The notes beneath the pieces were generated by a model. That model did not search any database. It worked only from the letters and a program-made list of their open reading frames with translations, and was not told where the DNA came from. From assembly GCF_000210295.1 (NCBI RefSeq), contig NC_026736.1, positions 620,001 to 684,000 of the forward strand: 64,000 nt of DNA, given 5' to 3'. This stretch comes from Trypanosoma brucei gambiense DAL972 (Eukaryota > Euglenozoa > Kinetoplastea > Trypanosomatida > Trypanosomatidae). This document shows positions 48,445-58,067 of this stretch, one piece after another. The translations under genes were made by a program, and so were the position numbers. The first letter of the stretch is position 1. Every line of letters begins with the position of its first letter.

Positions 48445-49701
48445 TCAGTCCGTGTCTTCGCCTTCATCGTCTTCGGCATCTTCATTTCTTTCCTCTTTTG
48501 TATGTTCCTCTTCACCAAGTACGAAAGGACCAGCGACTACCTTAAGAATACCTCCACGCTTCGCCATCTCAATTTTCATCATCTCAATCGCCTCCTTCAT
48601 GCGAACAATTCCCTCCTCTTTCAGCTCCGTCTTTGCGCGTAACCGATATTTGGGTGGTCCAACAATTGTTACGGAAATGGGAATGAGAGGATCCTTTCCA
48701 GCCTTAAAGTCGCGGCCAACCAGTAAAACTTCCCGTAGCGCATTCACACCATCGCATTGAAAACATGTCATTTCAATATCAGCATGAATGGTTGCAATTT
48801 CTGTTCGCATGGTGTGCTCCAGCGTTGTCATGAGCACCTTTATTTCAGCTTCAGATATTTCCAGATCCCCGAGAATACCCTTCACATCTTTGGTTTGGTT
48901 CAATTCATAGAGCCATTCCCATGCGTGTTTACCGGGTTGGCGACGGTACAAGGGGTAAGCAATTCTTTTCATAGCTTCCGCTGGGGGAACACCGCATTCA
49001 TCCGCCACATGACACACAACAGACCGAACCTCATTTCCCTTGAAGAAACGGGCCTCACAGTCTTTCGCCTCCTTTAGCGTAACCTGTTTCTTGGAGAGAT
49101 CAATGTAACCCTTGTCCTTATCGATACGAATAACCTGCGCTGCTTCGTTTTTACCTACTTTGATGACCTTACCGATGGCACGAATGCGAATCCTCGTGAT
49201 TTCCGTGTATGGAATGATGCCTTCATGGTTGCCATACTCCAGTAGCTGCACCACAGCGGAAGTATCATTCACCTGAATAACCTTCACCCAAACAACATCA
49301 CTCTCCTTTGGTAACTTTTCCTCATAAAAGTAAACATCAGCTCCATCCCATGTGGTCACGCCCAAGCAGGCACCTACGAACTTCTGCTGGCGCTTATTGA
49401 GGTCCTTAATCCATTGTTGCTTTGCTCCATCACCTTTACTGACTACTTCTGTTCCGGCAGTGGCAGCTGCAGGCGACACAATTGCGGCTTTTTCCAACAA
49501 TACCACCAAACTTTCAAATGCAGAAGAGTCCAGAGGTACGCCGAAGGGCTCTGCGATGAGTAACTTCCTTCGGGATAAGTTGGCATGAAGGCGGAAATAC
49601 TCCTTTGGAACTTGGAAGTACACGCCATCTGTTGTTTGGCAGCAGCACTTCGTTTTGTAGTCTACATTATCCGGACTCTCCACTATACCGTAAGCTGCCA
49701 T
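48445..49701 (-). CDS. eIF2alpha: Translation initiation factor eIF2 alpha subunit, kinetoplastid type
   Basis: The 418-residue product starts with an ATG at 49701. Residues about 1-118 are the extra N-terminal domain known from trypanosomatid eIF2-alpha. The S1 domain follows (about 132-210) and contains the conserved phosphorylation loop, but with threonine at position 169 in E-I-T-R-I-R-I-R where other eukaryotes have serine 51. The helical domain and alpha/beta C-terminal domain complete the protein, ending in an acidic tail. eIF2 carries the initiator tRNA to the ribosome, and phosphorylation at this site by eIF2 kinases down-regulates translation. A pyrimidine tract and AG at 49731 give a 5' UTR of only about 30 bases. 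Confidence 0.97.
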   Translation of the reverse strand: MAAYGIVESPDNVDYKTKCCCQTTDGVYFQVPKEYFRLHANLSRRKLLIAEPFGVPLDSSAFESLVVLLEKAAIVSPAAATAGTEVVSKGDGAKQQWIKDLNKRQQKFVGACLGVTTWDGADVYFYEEKLPKESDVVWVKVIQVNDTSAVVQLLEYGNHEGIIPYTEITRIRIRAIGKVIKVGKNEAAQVIRIDKDKGYIDLSKKQVTLKEAKDCEARFFKGNEVRSVVCHVADECGVPPAEAMKRIAYPLYRRQPGKHAWEWLYELNQTKDVKGILGDLEISEAEIKVLMTTLEHTMRTEIATIHADIEMTCFQCDGVNALREVLLVGRDFKAGKDPLIPISVTIVGPPKYRLRAKTELKEEGIVRMKEAIEMMKIEMAKRGGILKVVAGPFVLGEEEHTKEERNEDAEDDEGEDTD

Positions 49702-49730
49702 CTCTTCTTGGAATGATCAACCCTATTGCG

Positions 49731-49769
49731 CTGCGTGGCAGGAGATTTAAAAAAAAGAAAAGGAAGGGA
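49731..49769 (-). promoter_or_regulatory. Pyrimidine tract and spliced-leader acceptor of eIF2-alpha
   Basis: On the minus strand a C/T-rich tract (49769-49750) is followed, with no earlier AG, by an AG at 49732-49731. The ATG is 30 bases downstream, so the mRNA leader would be the spliced leader plus about 30 bases. Confidence 0.65.
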
Positions 49770-50676
49770 TCTCGAATATATAAATATGCATAGATACATA
49801 CACATACAGGTGCGTGTATTTATGCGTATGTTTGTATTTGCTTTGCATATGTTTATACTCGTAAATATAAGAAGGTGAAATAATAGACAAGCATCCAAGC
49901 AGAAAAATATCTGCAAAACAGAAACGTGAAATGGATGAATCCGTAGCTGCTTTTTAAGATCCCGCGCACCTCACAATCAGAATACGCCCAGTTGTTAGTC
50001 AAAATATGATCATATGTAAACAAATATATCACATCGACTCATGTGAATTCCTTGTATTTTCCTCTTCCTCTTTTTGGCCTTTGCGCCACGCACCTGCAGG
50101 TGATATTAACTTAATTTGCAGTTCTGCATATTTAAAGAAATAAAAAACTTTTATGTCCTTCTAAAGCAAACAAATAGAAAGGAAAAGAAAGAGTTGACAG
50201 CAAATGGTAAAAAAAAAAAGAAAGAAAGAAAAAAAAGAGCAGCAGCAGCAGATGAGCGACGATCACAGTAGAAATTTTATTTTTTTAAAAAAAGAAAAGA
50301 GAAAAGATGTTTAAATACGAGTGAGAGCAACAGTTTCTCAAACCATATAAGAAGAACTGCTCCATCTCCATCTCCATCTACACCTCCCGTACACCAGATG
50401 AGTATGTGTTAAAGTACGGGAAATGGAAAGGAAAGATAAAAAAGAAAGAAAGAAAAAAAAATACATAAAGCGTTGTGAAAAAAAAAAAAATCGTTCTGGG
50501 GACTACATGACTGAATCGACATTGAAAATAGAACAAAAGAAAAAGGGAGAAAATGAGAGGAAAATTGAAAGAAAAAAACAGAAACTTTCAATAAAGAAAA
50601 TGCGAGCACCCACACGACTAAAAAAGAACGTCAACACGCAACCGCCTTTTCATCACCACCCTCCCCGAGGATTCAG

Positions 50677-50711
<35 letters not shown>

Positions 50712-50728
50712 GACACACACACACACAC
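50677..50728. repeat. AT then AC microsatellite
   Basis: Thirteen AT units (50677-50702) pass directly into an AC-rich run with one interruption (50703-50728). They lie in the spacer between eIF2-alpha and the next gene. Confidence 0.85.
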
Positions 50729-51075
50729 CTCCAAACTTACACCACACGGCCAACAAATAAATTTAAAAAAAGAGGGGGGGAGAAAAAAACACAACTCAAA
50801 TATTTTGGCTACTGTGGTGAAGAGCCGGAAACACTTCAGGTGAATGAAAGGAATTCAGAACAAAGAAACAAAAAAGGAGGGGAGCGGGATTGCGCTCAGC
50901 TGGAAGAGTTTAAGACGCAACTGTACAGAAAGAGGAAGCTAGCAAAAGAAAAAACAAAAAACAAAAAAACCTCAGCAATGCGTCAAAAAGATAAAAAGAG
51001 AATTTTTTAAAAAGTGCCCACACAGGCAAACCGTAGCAGTAACCAGCAAGCCACTAAATGCGACGTTACTGAACA

Positions 51076-51486
51076 TTATCTGACGGAGGACATCATTTTC
51101 TCCGGTATTCCGTCACGTTCAACAGAACCGCTGCCCTCATTAAATTCCCGAGTAAAGCTGTCATTGGATTCATTGAAAAGCGCCTCGATGGCATCACGAT
51201 CATCCTGCCCGAGAAACGCCCCTCGCGCCGCTCCATCAGCTCTCCAATCGCTACCGGCACCTGCGGGACTTCCACCGATCCAATTGCCAAAAGAACCGCC
51301 CAAATCCTCTTCAGGTTCCTGCAATTTAATGCTGAGTTTGTCATGTTTCTCACGTAATGTTGACAATTCTGCCAACAAACGCGCCCGCACTAATTCCTCC
51401 CGAGCCGCATCAGCAGCCGCGTCGCCGCGGTCGCCCTCTGATCTCCTCTTCTGAAGGTTCCTTTCCTTCTGGGACTGCCTTCCCAT
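51076..51486 (-). CDS. Small acidic protein with one coiled coil
   Basis: The 136-residue product starts with an ATG at 51486. It begins with a basic patch, has a helical, charged coiled-coil stretch at about residues 20-60, and continues with a Gly/Ala/Ser-rich region and an acidic helical part with aromatic residues. I do not recognise a domain. The balanced base composition against an AT-rich background, the in-place ATG and a splice acceptor 14 bases upstream support a real gene. Confidence 0.75.
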   Translation of the reverse strand: MGRQSQKERNLQKRRSEGDRGDAAADAAREELVRARLLAELSTLREKHDKLSIKLQEPEEDLGGSFGNWIGGSPAGAGSDWRADGAARGAFLGQDDRDAIEALFNESNDSFTREFNEGSGSVERDGIPEKMMSSVR

Positions 51487-51499
51487 CTTGAGTTAATGG

Positions 51500-51535
51500 C
51501 TTTTTTTAAAAAAAAAAAAGAAGAAAAAAAGACAA
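51500..51535 (-). promoter_or_regulatory. Pyrimidine tract and spliced-leader acceptor
   Basis: On the minus strand a T/C-rich tract (51535-51508) ends in an AG at 51501-51500, about 14 bases upstream of the ATG at 51486. Confidence 0.5.
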
Positions 51536-51542
51536 AAACAAG

Positions 51543-51570
51543 ACAAATACAAATACAAATACAAATACAA
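51543..51570. repeat. ACAAAT hexamer repeat
   Basis: Four complete copies and a partial fifth copy of ACAAAT are present in tandem. Confidence 0.85.
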
Positions 51571-51964
51571 CCAGAAAGAAGGAAGGAAGGAAAATAAATA
51601 GTGACAAAAAACAGCTCACGATAAAAGTGGATATTTAAAAATAATAAGCGATTGAACAGGTATGAAACGCGAATAAGAATAAATGATAAGATAGAAGGCA
51701 GTTGCAAAGACACTACATGGACACTGGGAAGGCACCCGTTATAACAGAACATCAGGGCATAGAGAAGGGAGTAAAGCCAACAGATAAAAATAAGCAAGTG
51801 AGTTAAATTCAAGGAAAATAAAAATAAAAATAAAAAGAAACCCAAAATATAAAGTGTATTTAAAAAAAAAAGAAAAAAAGAAAAAAACAGGCAACGATAG
51901 CGCGGTATGGTAAAAGAAGAAATTTTTAAAAAAATAAATGACGAACAATAACAAACAATAATGA

Positions 51965-52009
51965 ATGGAAATGGAAATGGTAATGGTAATGGAAATGGTA
52001 ATGGTAATA
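51965..52009. repeat. ATGGAA / ATGGTA hexamer repeat
   Basis: About seven hexamers of ATGGAA and ATGGTA alternate without a fixed order. They are in the gene-free spacer and would appear as TTCCAT and TACCAT units in the transcript. Confidence 0.8.
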
Positions 52010-52355
52010 GTGTAAACAAGGACTAGAACCCATACTCCACCAAACCCCTCAGTAAAAGAAACAACTTTTACCGCACTCTTTCATAATTTGCACGCTCACA
52101 TCCGCACTTTACTGCACAAATGCAGCTAGTTAAGGTACACAATGTAAAATACAATAAAAATGGCAAACGGGAAAGTTAACATAACCTCCTGCAGAACACA
52201 AATACAAGTAACTGGAGCAAAAACTTTGGGGCTAATGGTGACGTCAATAATAATGAAGATAATAGTAACGATACTAACAATAACATGTTTGGCGCCACTG
52301 GTGCTACTGTTAGCATCAAAGAGACGCATGAGTAGTGACATGCAACAAACTTTTA

Positions 52356-53363
52356 TTAGTTAACAACCCTAATAATGTCATTGGGATAAACATGTGAAAA
52401 AGCAGCCGCCACATCCAGGCATGACAGCGCATTTACGAGAAATAGTGGCAGCCCCAATTCATCAAATACCCACAAACCTAACGAGCCCTCATGCACATCA
52501 TGTCCCGCCTCTCTGAACTCTTCAGGTGTTCCCCATATCGTACACCAACAACCAGACAAGATGCAGTAACGCCGAATGCAGTCCTCAATATCCTTTGGAA
52601 AAGTGGTACTTCGTGTGAGGACACTGACGGGGGTAAATTCCCGAAAGAATATGAAAGCAGAGAAGTGGTTGATGTCATTAGTGCTTGTAATTCCGTTTCG
52701 TTTAACTTTGGGTTTGTACTTGGCAGACGTTGTGACGAATTCAGACAAGTTCATGACACGACATCGCTCACCTCGATCATTATGCACCAGCAGCGACGGT
52801 ATGGCGCCCCCAGCACCAGCAGCAGCAGAAAAGGCAGCAGAGAAGTCGCAATGAAGATAAAGAGAAAGTGTGTTCATTCCCTTCATAAAATACCGCAACT
52901 CACCCGTGCTGAGCCAAAATGGAGATGTGTAATGACGTTCTTCCGCCAGTCCGACTGCCTCTTTCATTACCGTCACATCATCCGTTAAAGCCACGCCACG
53001 CATTGAGAGGGCGGAAGCAGTGAAGTCCACAGTTACAAGCGAGTCACCGCTGCTCATTCGCACCTTCCGCTCAAAAGGTCCATGAATTAATGCGGCTCGT
53101 GCATAATCAACATTCAGAAATCCAGTCAGTAATTCTTCCGGAACCATTAAAGGCGGAAGAGACTTTGAACACACGTTGAGGCGTAGTTGTTGCACTTGTG
53201 GCCAACTGAGTACATATTCCACATGCTTTTCTTGATGTTGTTGATGTTGTCTGAACAGCTCATCATGTGATGAAACATATGAATCCATTGATGCCTGTAA
53301 TAAATCATGGGCCCAATTCGCCAGAGGCTTACAAAAAATGGTGCAACGACGCTTTTGATTCAT
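52356..53363 (-). CDS. Kinetoplastid-type protein of unknown function
   Basis: The 335-residue product starts with an ATG at 53363. It is predicted to be a mixed alpha/beta protein with several hydrophobic strands and no signal peptide or membrane helix that I can see. A His/Gln-rich helical stretch lies near residues 38-46 and an Ala-rich segment near 175-190. The last third has several tryptophans and cysteines in a compact region. I recognise no family. An AG at 53498 after a T-rich tract could be its splice acceptor, with about 135 bases of 5' UTR. Confidence 0.8.
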   Translation of the reverse strand: MNQKRRCTIFCKPLANWAHDLLQASMDSYVSSHDELFRQHQQHQEKHVEYVLSWPQVQQLRLNVCSKSLPPLMVPEELLTGFLNVDYARAALIHGPFERKVRMSSGDSLVTVDFTASALSMRGVALTDDVTVMKEAVGLAEERHYTSPFWLSTGELRYFMKGMNTLSLYLHCDFSAAFSAAAGAGGAIPSLLVHNDRGERCRVMNLSEFVTTSAKYKPKVKRNGITSTNDINHFSAFIFFREFTPVSVLTRSTTFPKDIEDCIRRYCILSGCWCTIWGTPEEFREAGHDVHEGSLGLWVFDELGLPLFLVNALSCLDVAAAFSHVYPNDIIRVVN

Positions 53364-55310
53364 TTTATTTTGGTTATCTGCCGCACTCTTTTTTTTTCAA
53401 AAAAAAAAGGTAACAACTATAATATTAAGGAGTATTATTAATATTACTACTACTATTGTGAAATATGTAATGTATTCTGTTAAAACGTCGTCACTCACTT
53501 CATGAAAAGAACAAAACAAAAAAAAACGGAAAAGGAACAAAATGTGAACAAATGAATGAATGAATGAGACAAGCGTAAAATAAACACGTTGCACAAACAG
53601 AGAGAACATGGAATCCAAAAATGTTTTTTTTCTGCTTTTATTTTTCTCTCTCTTTGCCGCGGAACCAAAAAAAAAAAAAAGTAGAATAGAAAAAGACAGG
53701 AAAAGAACACGGAAAGAAAAAAAAAGACACAAACCTGAGAAAAAAAGAAAGAAAAAAAGAGAAAAGAGAAAGGGAAAAATAAATATATAAAAATCACAAT
53801 GAAGTGGCGCCTGAATAACAACTGATAGCAATCCTTAATAATAATAACAATAATAACAATAATAATTAATATCATCACTATCATAAGAGTAATAAGAAAG
53901 GATGCTGTGAGGACACGTTTTGTACAAGAAGGGAGAAACATAAACATAAACACGTGAAGGAAAATAATAACAACAATGAAGGAGTACCAACGTCGAAACA
54001 TGGAGGCAACACACAACTCGTTTCAGATGCTTGCCGTGAAGATAAACAAATTTTTTTTTTAAATGGGTATATATTTGTATGTATATATATATATATTTCG
54101 TACGCACAAATTGTGCTTCAATACGGATAATAAGAAAGAAAAAAAATGAAGGGAAAAACCAATGACACTAATGTTATTTATATAAAGTACTTTCTTATAT
54201 AATTTTTTATTTATAAATAATGGGGTATAAATATATAAATATGAGTATGAAAAGGGAGAAAAAAAAAGAGGAGATGGATATGGATATGGAAGTGAGTGGA
54301 ACTGTGAAAAGGTGGATGAAGTTGTTATGTTACGGGGCTTTTGCTTTTTCTCTATCTTTTTTTTTTCGCTTTTGGTTTTGCTTTTGCTTTTTGTAGAAAT
54401 TTGGTTCGAGTTTCTTTTCCTTTGCTTTTTTTCTCGATGCTTGCTTTTTTCTTTCTTTTCTTTCTATTCCCTATTCCTTATATACTCTCCTCTCTTTCAT
54501 ATATAAATATATATATATATATATTTTTAAAGCACAAACTTCTAATGTCAAGCATACCACCTTAAACAATCAACAGAAATAAATAAATAATAACGCCACA
54601 TAATTCAAAAGAAAAAAAAATCAAAACTGCTCGTCATGGGGATCTCACGCCGGAATCCAAAACAGAACAAAAATTGGAAAAATAACGAGAAGTAAAAGGC
54701 ATGCGACATTTATTTCCACTTGGAAGCCGGGACTTTTCTTTTCCTTTTTTTACTTCCTTTGGGCCTCTGTTTTGTATAATATATTTATATATTTGTTTAT
54801 TTATTTATTTATTCCTCACAGTTCAAAATAATTTTTAAAAAATATTGGGAGAAATAGGAAAAGATGATGAACATGAAGATGAAAAACGACGAAGGGGAAA
54901 GGAACGCAAAAAAAAAAAAGGAAAAAGGGAAAAAGAAACAAGGGATCAAGAAAAATTACACAGAACTCAAAAAATTAAAAAACGAAACATCAAATAAAAA
55001 GATACCGCCAAACAAACAAATAAACAAACAAACAAACAAACGCGCACACACAAAAAAAAAAATTTTAATTCCCACTCACAACGAAATAAAGGCAACAACA
55101 CACCTCAACATCCAAGTTATTGTCACCACACACATAATTACACACGCACGCATATGCGTGCAAGCATCAAACAAAAAAAAAAAAGAACAAAACAGAGCGA
55201 TTACGCTAGTTGTGCGACGGAATAACAGAATAAATACAGATACAAACATATAAATATAGAAATATAATAAATACAAAAATGTATAGAAATACGTATATGT
55301 GTTACTACCG

Positions 55311-55347
55311 TCATCACATCATCATCATTATCATCATCATCATCATT
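55311..55347. repeat. TCA/ATC trinucleotide repeat
   Basis: An imperfect ATC-type repeat with two interruptions, inside the RBP6 downstream region. Confidence 0.75.
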
Positions 55348-55585
55348 TTATTATTGTTACATTTACAATATTTATTACATTGTTATTTTGTTGTTATTTT
55401 GTTGCGGTCCGCTTCGTCCAATCCCGTTTTCATCTTCATTTTCCTCCCTTTTTGCGTTGCAAATCAAATCCAACAGACCACTAATCACTCCATTCCATTC
55501 CATTCCACTTCTCTCATTTCTATTTTTTAAAAAAAATAAAAAATAATATTTGCTCCTTATCTTTCAATCCCTCTTTTCATTCATA

Positions 55586-55665
55586 TTTTTTTCTTTTCTT
55601 TTCTTTTCTTTTCTGTTCTGTTCTTTTCTCTTCTCTTCTCTTCTCTTCGTTTGTTTGTTTGTTTA
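55586..55665. repeat. Pyrimidine-rich repeat (TTTTC, TTCTC, GTTT)
   Basis: Tandem TTTTC units pass into TTCTC units and then GTTT units. The transcript carries the purine-rich complement. The part at 55593-55607 is an exact inverted match to 55916-55930. Confidence 0.8.
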
Positions 55666-55915
55666 CCTTTTGTTTTTTGTTCTTTTTTTTTCCTTCTTTT
55701 GTTTTACAAATAATGAGCAAAACACAAACACAAGAGGAAAGTACATAATTCCTCTTTCTTTCCCCTTATGCACATGAGTGTCTCATATATATATATATAT
55801 ATACACCACGTGAGTGTTTATAATAGACGTAACGAATAGGGCAGAAAATAAAAATAAAAAAATAAAAACAACAACGCAATAATAAAGTAATAAAGTAATA
55901 TAATAATATAATAAT

Positions 55916-55988
55916 AAAAGAAAAGAAAAGGAAAGGAAAAAGAAAAAGAAAAAAAGTAGGAAAAGGAACGAAGGAAGAAAGGAAGGAA
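55916..55988. repeat. Purine-rich repeat (AAAAG, GGAAA, GGAAG)
   Basis: This block is nearly all A and G. Its left end is the inverted partner of the pyrimidine block about 310 bases to the left. Confidence 0.8.
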
Positions 55989-56504
55989 CTATATAAACAA
56001 ACATTTAAATAGAATAAAAATAAACCTAAACCATGGCCTAATGGGCCAAACTAAACTAAAACCAAGCCCAAAACCAAAAAAAAGACCCCATTATAATAAC
56101 CTAATTAAAAAAATATATGAAAACAAAAAAAAGGTAAAAGAAATAAATTGAGAACACATCAAACTTATTTCCTCCTCCCCCCCCCACCCTTTTTTTTAAT
56201 TCATTTTTTTTTCTTTCTTTAATTTTTATTTTTTTTCATTTCAGTTTATTTTATTTTTGTATTACTGTTATTTCTTTTTTTTTTCCTTCTTCTTCTAATA
56301 TGTCATATTGTTGTCATTGTTTCTTTTTGTTTTTCTTTTTCTTTCTTTTTTTTTGTTTTGACTTCACTCCATTCATAAGTTTGTTACGGGGAGGAAATGA
56401 CATGGACAATAAAAATGGAAGAGAAAATGCAAACACTTGTACACGGTAGACTCAAAAACAACTCCTCGCGCCTCTTCTTTTTTTTTTTTCATTTGACACC
56501 TTCA

Positions 56505-56540
56505 TTTCAATTTCAATTTCAATTTCAATTTCAATTTCAA
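56505..56540. repeat. TTTCAA hexamer array
   Basis: Six exact tandem copies of TTTCAA are present. The bases 56534-56549 at the end of the array are an exact inverted match to 56867-56882. Confidence 0.9.
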
Positions 56541-58067
56541 TTTTAATTTATTTTGTTTTTTGTGAGTGTTTTGTGTGTGATTTTTTCGATTTCATTTAAT
56601 TTTTTGTTTGTTTGATTGTTTGTTTTAATCATTTATACAAATATGTTTTACTCACATATTTTCCGTAGGAGTTTTTTTGCTATCCTCAATTTGTGTGTGT
56701 GTTTTTTTTTTCTTTTTTTTTTCTTTTCTTTCTTAGGTGTTGTCCTCTCCCTTTGGTTTCTTTTCGTTGAATGATGTTTAGTTTCGCCACTTTCACACCT
56801 GTGATGACTGAAAGAAATAATTAATATCACAACAATTGAATGAAATCAAAAAATTTAAAAAAATTGAAATTAAAATTGAAATGAAATGAAATGAAGGAAA
56901 TTGAAAAATCAAATGAAATAAAAGAACGACAGAGATGTGAAGAGACAAATAAAATTTTTTTTAAAAAAATGGTGGAAAATAAAAATAAAAAGTAACGACC
57001 GCAACTCTTTTCTTTTCTTTTCATATACACCTTCAACTTTTGTTTTCTTATATAAAAAAAAGAAAAGAAAAGAAAATCTTGATTTTGTTTTTGACTTTGT
57101 TTTTCGGTTCTTTTCAACCCTCTAATCTCTTTTTTTTTCTTTTTTTGCTTCACATATATAAATAAATAAATAAATATATATATATATAAATATCTTTCTT
57201 TATGCTGAGGTGTATATGCGCAAGAATAAATAAAATTTTAAAACACGTGTAACTGCACAGTGAAGGGGGGAGGAGAAAAAAAAATGCAAGTGAGAAATAA
57301 ATCTCCTTTCGTTAAGAATTTAAAAAAAAAAAAAGTAAACAAGGAAAAATTATGGGCCAGCTGTGGCGCAATCTCTAGAATAAACAAAAAAAAAAAGAAA
57401 CGAAACGAAACAAAAAATTATTTCACCTTTCATTTATTTTCTGTTTGGTTGATTGGTTTCCTCTTTTAAGTTCCGCGTTCGTGACACTTCTTCTCTTTTT
57501 CTTTTCCTCTTCCCTGCCCTCTTATTTTCTTTTTCTTTTTTTTTTCGAATTTTATTGTTAATATCTTTCTTCCATTCGTTCGCTTTCTTATAATTTCTTT
57601 GATCCATTCACCTCCCCATCACTTGTAGTCATTAGTCCCTTTTATGTTTTTTTTTTCATTTATTTAGTTATTTATTTCCTCTTCTCCTAATTTTATTTTA
57701 GTCATCACAAAACGTCATTTTATTTTTTTTCCTTTCTTTCTTAATTTCTGCTCCCTCTCCCTCTCCCTCTCCTCCTCCTCTCCACCGAAACCCCCAACCC
57801 GTTCCTTCGTTATTCGTTTCTTTTCTTCTTTTCCTTTTTTTTTTTGCTTTTCCTCGTGTGCATCTCTCCCATCAATTTTTGTTACGTTTTGCTTTTTGCT
57901 TTTTGCTTTAAAAAAAAAAACGTCGGGCCAAACACAAATACGCACACAAATGTATAGACTTATTGATATATATATATATATATATATACAAAAATAATAA
58001 AACAAACAAATATATAAAGCAAACAAATAAAATAAAAAATAATAATAATAATAATAAATGCGACACT

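Larger units (their letters stand above)
49702..51075. other. Long intergenic region, purine-rich
   Basis: It contains the eIF2-alpha splice signal at the left, a block of A-rich and GA-rich sequence (50202-50580), and a TA/CA microsatellite at 50677-50728. A 195-codon plus-strand frame at 50423-51010 is dominated by Lys and Glu from the purine content and is not a gene. The rest is the 3' UTR of the small gene ending at 51076. Confidence 0.5.
51487..52355. other. Intergenic region with hexamer repeats
   Basis: It contains a splice signal for the gene at 51486, an ACAAAT array at 51543-51570, A-runs near 51862-51890, and an ATGG(A/T)A array at 51965-52009. The minus-strand frame at 52019-51390 gives a highly hydrophobic, repetitive translation and is not a gene. 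The right part is the 3' UTR of the gene ending at 52356. Confidence 0.5.
53364..58067. other. 4.7 kb gene-free region, probable long 3' UTR of RBP6
   Basis: The longest gene-free stretch of the window lies directly downstream of the RBP6 coding region. It is almost entirely low-complexity: TA runs (54509-54524, 57966-57988), long purine blocks (53672-53780, 54905-54960, 55916-55988), pyrimidine blocks (55586-55648, 56196-56350), a TTTCAA array, and AAT/ATC repeats. Every ORF here has a simple-sequence translation rich in Lys, Phe, Ser or Ile. The left few hundred bases must hold the splice signal of the gene at 53363. Most of the remainder is likely the RBP6 3' UTR, which I recall as unusually long. 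Confidence 0.65.

Noticed and set aside
50423..51010. 195-codon frame on the plus strand in the eIF2-alpha spacer.
   Set aside because: The translation is almost all Lys, Glu, Arg and Asn from purine-rich DNA, with a TA/CA repeat in the middle. It is on the strand opposite to all genes.
51390..52019. 209-codon hydrophobic frame on the minus strand.
   Set aside because: The Phe/Leu/Ile-rich translation comes from A-runs and hexamer repeats of the plus strand, and the frame overlaps the start of the small coiled-coil gene in a different frame.
53495..54016. 173-codon frame on the minus strand with membrane-like translation.
   Set aside because: It is low-complexity T-rich sequence, a by-product of the pyrimidine tracts needed for splicing the gene at 53363.
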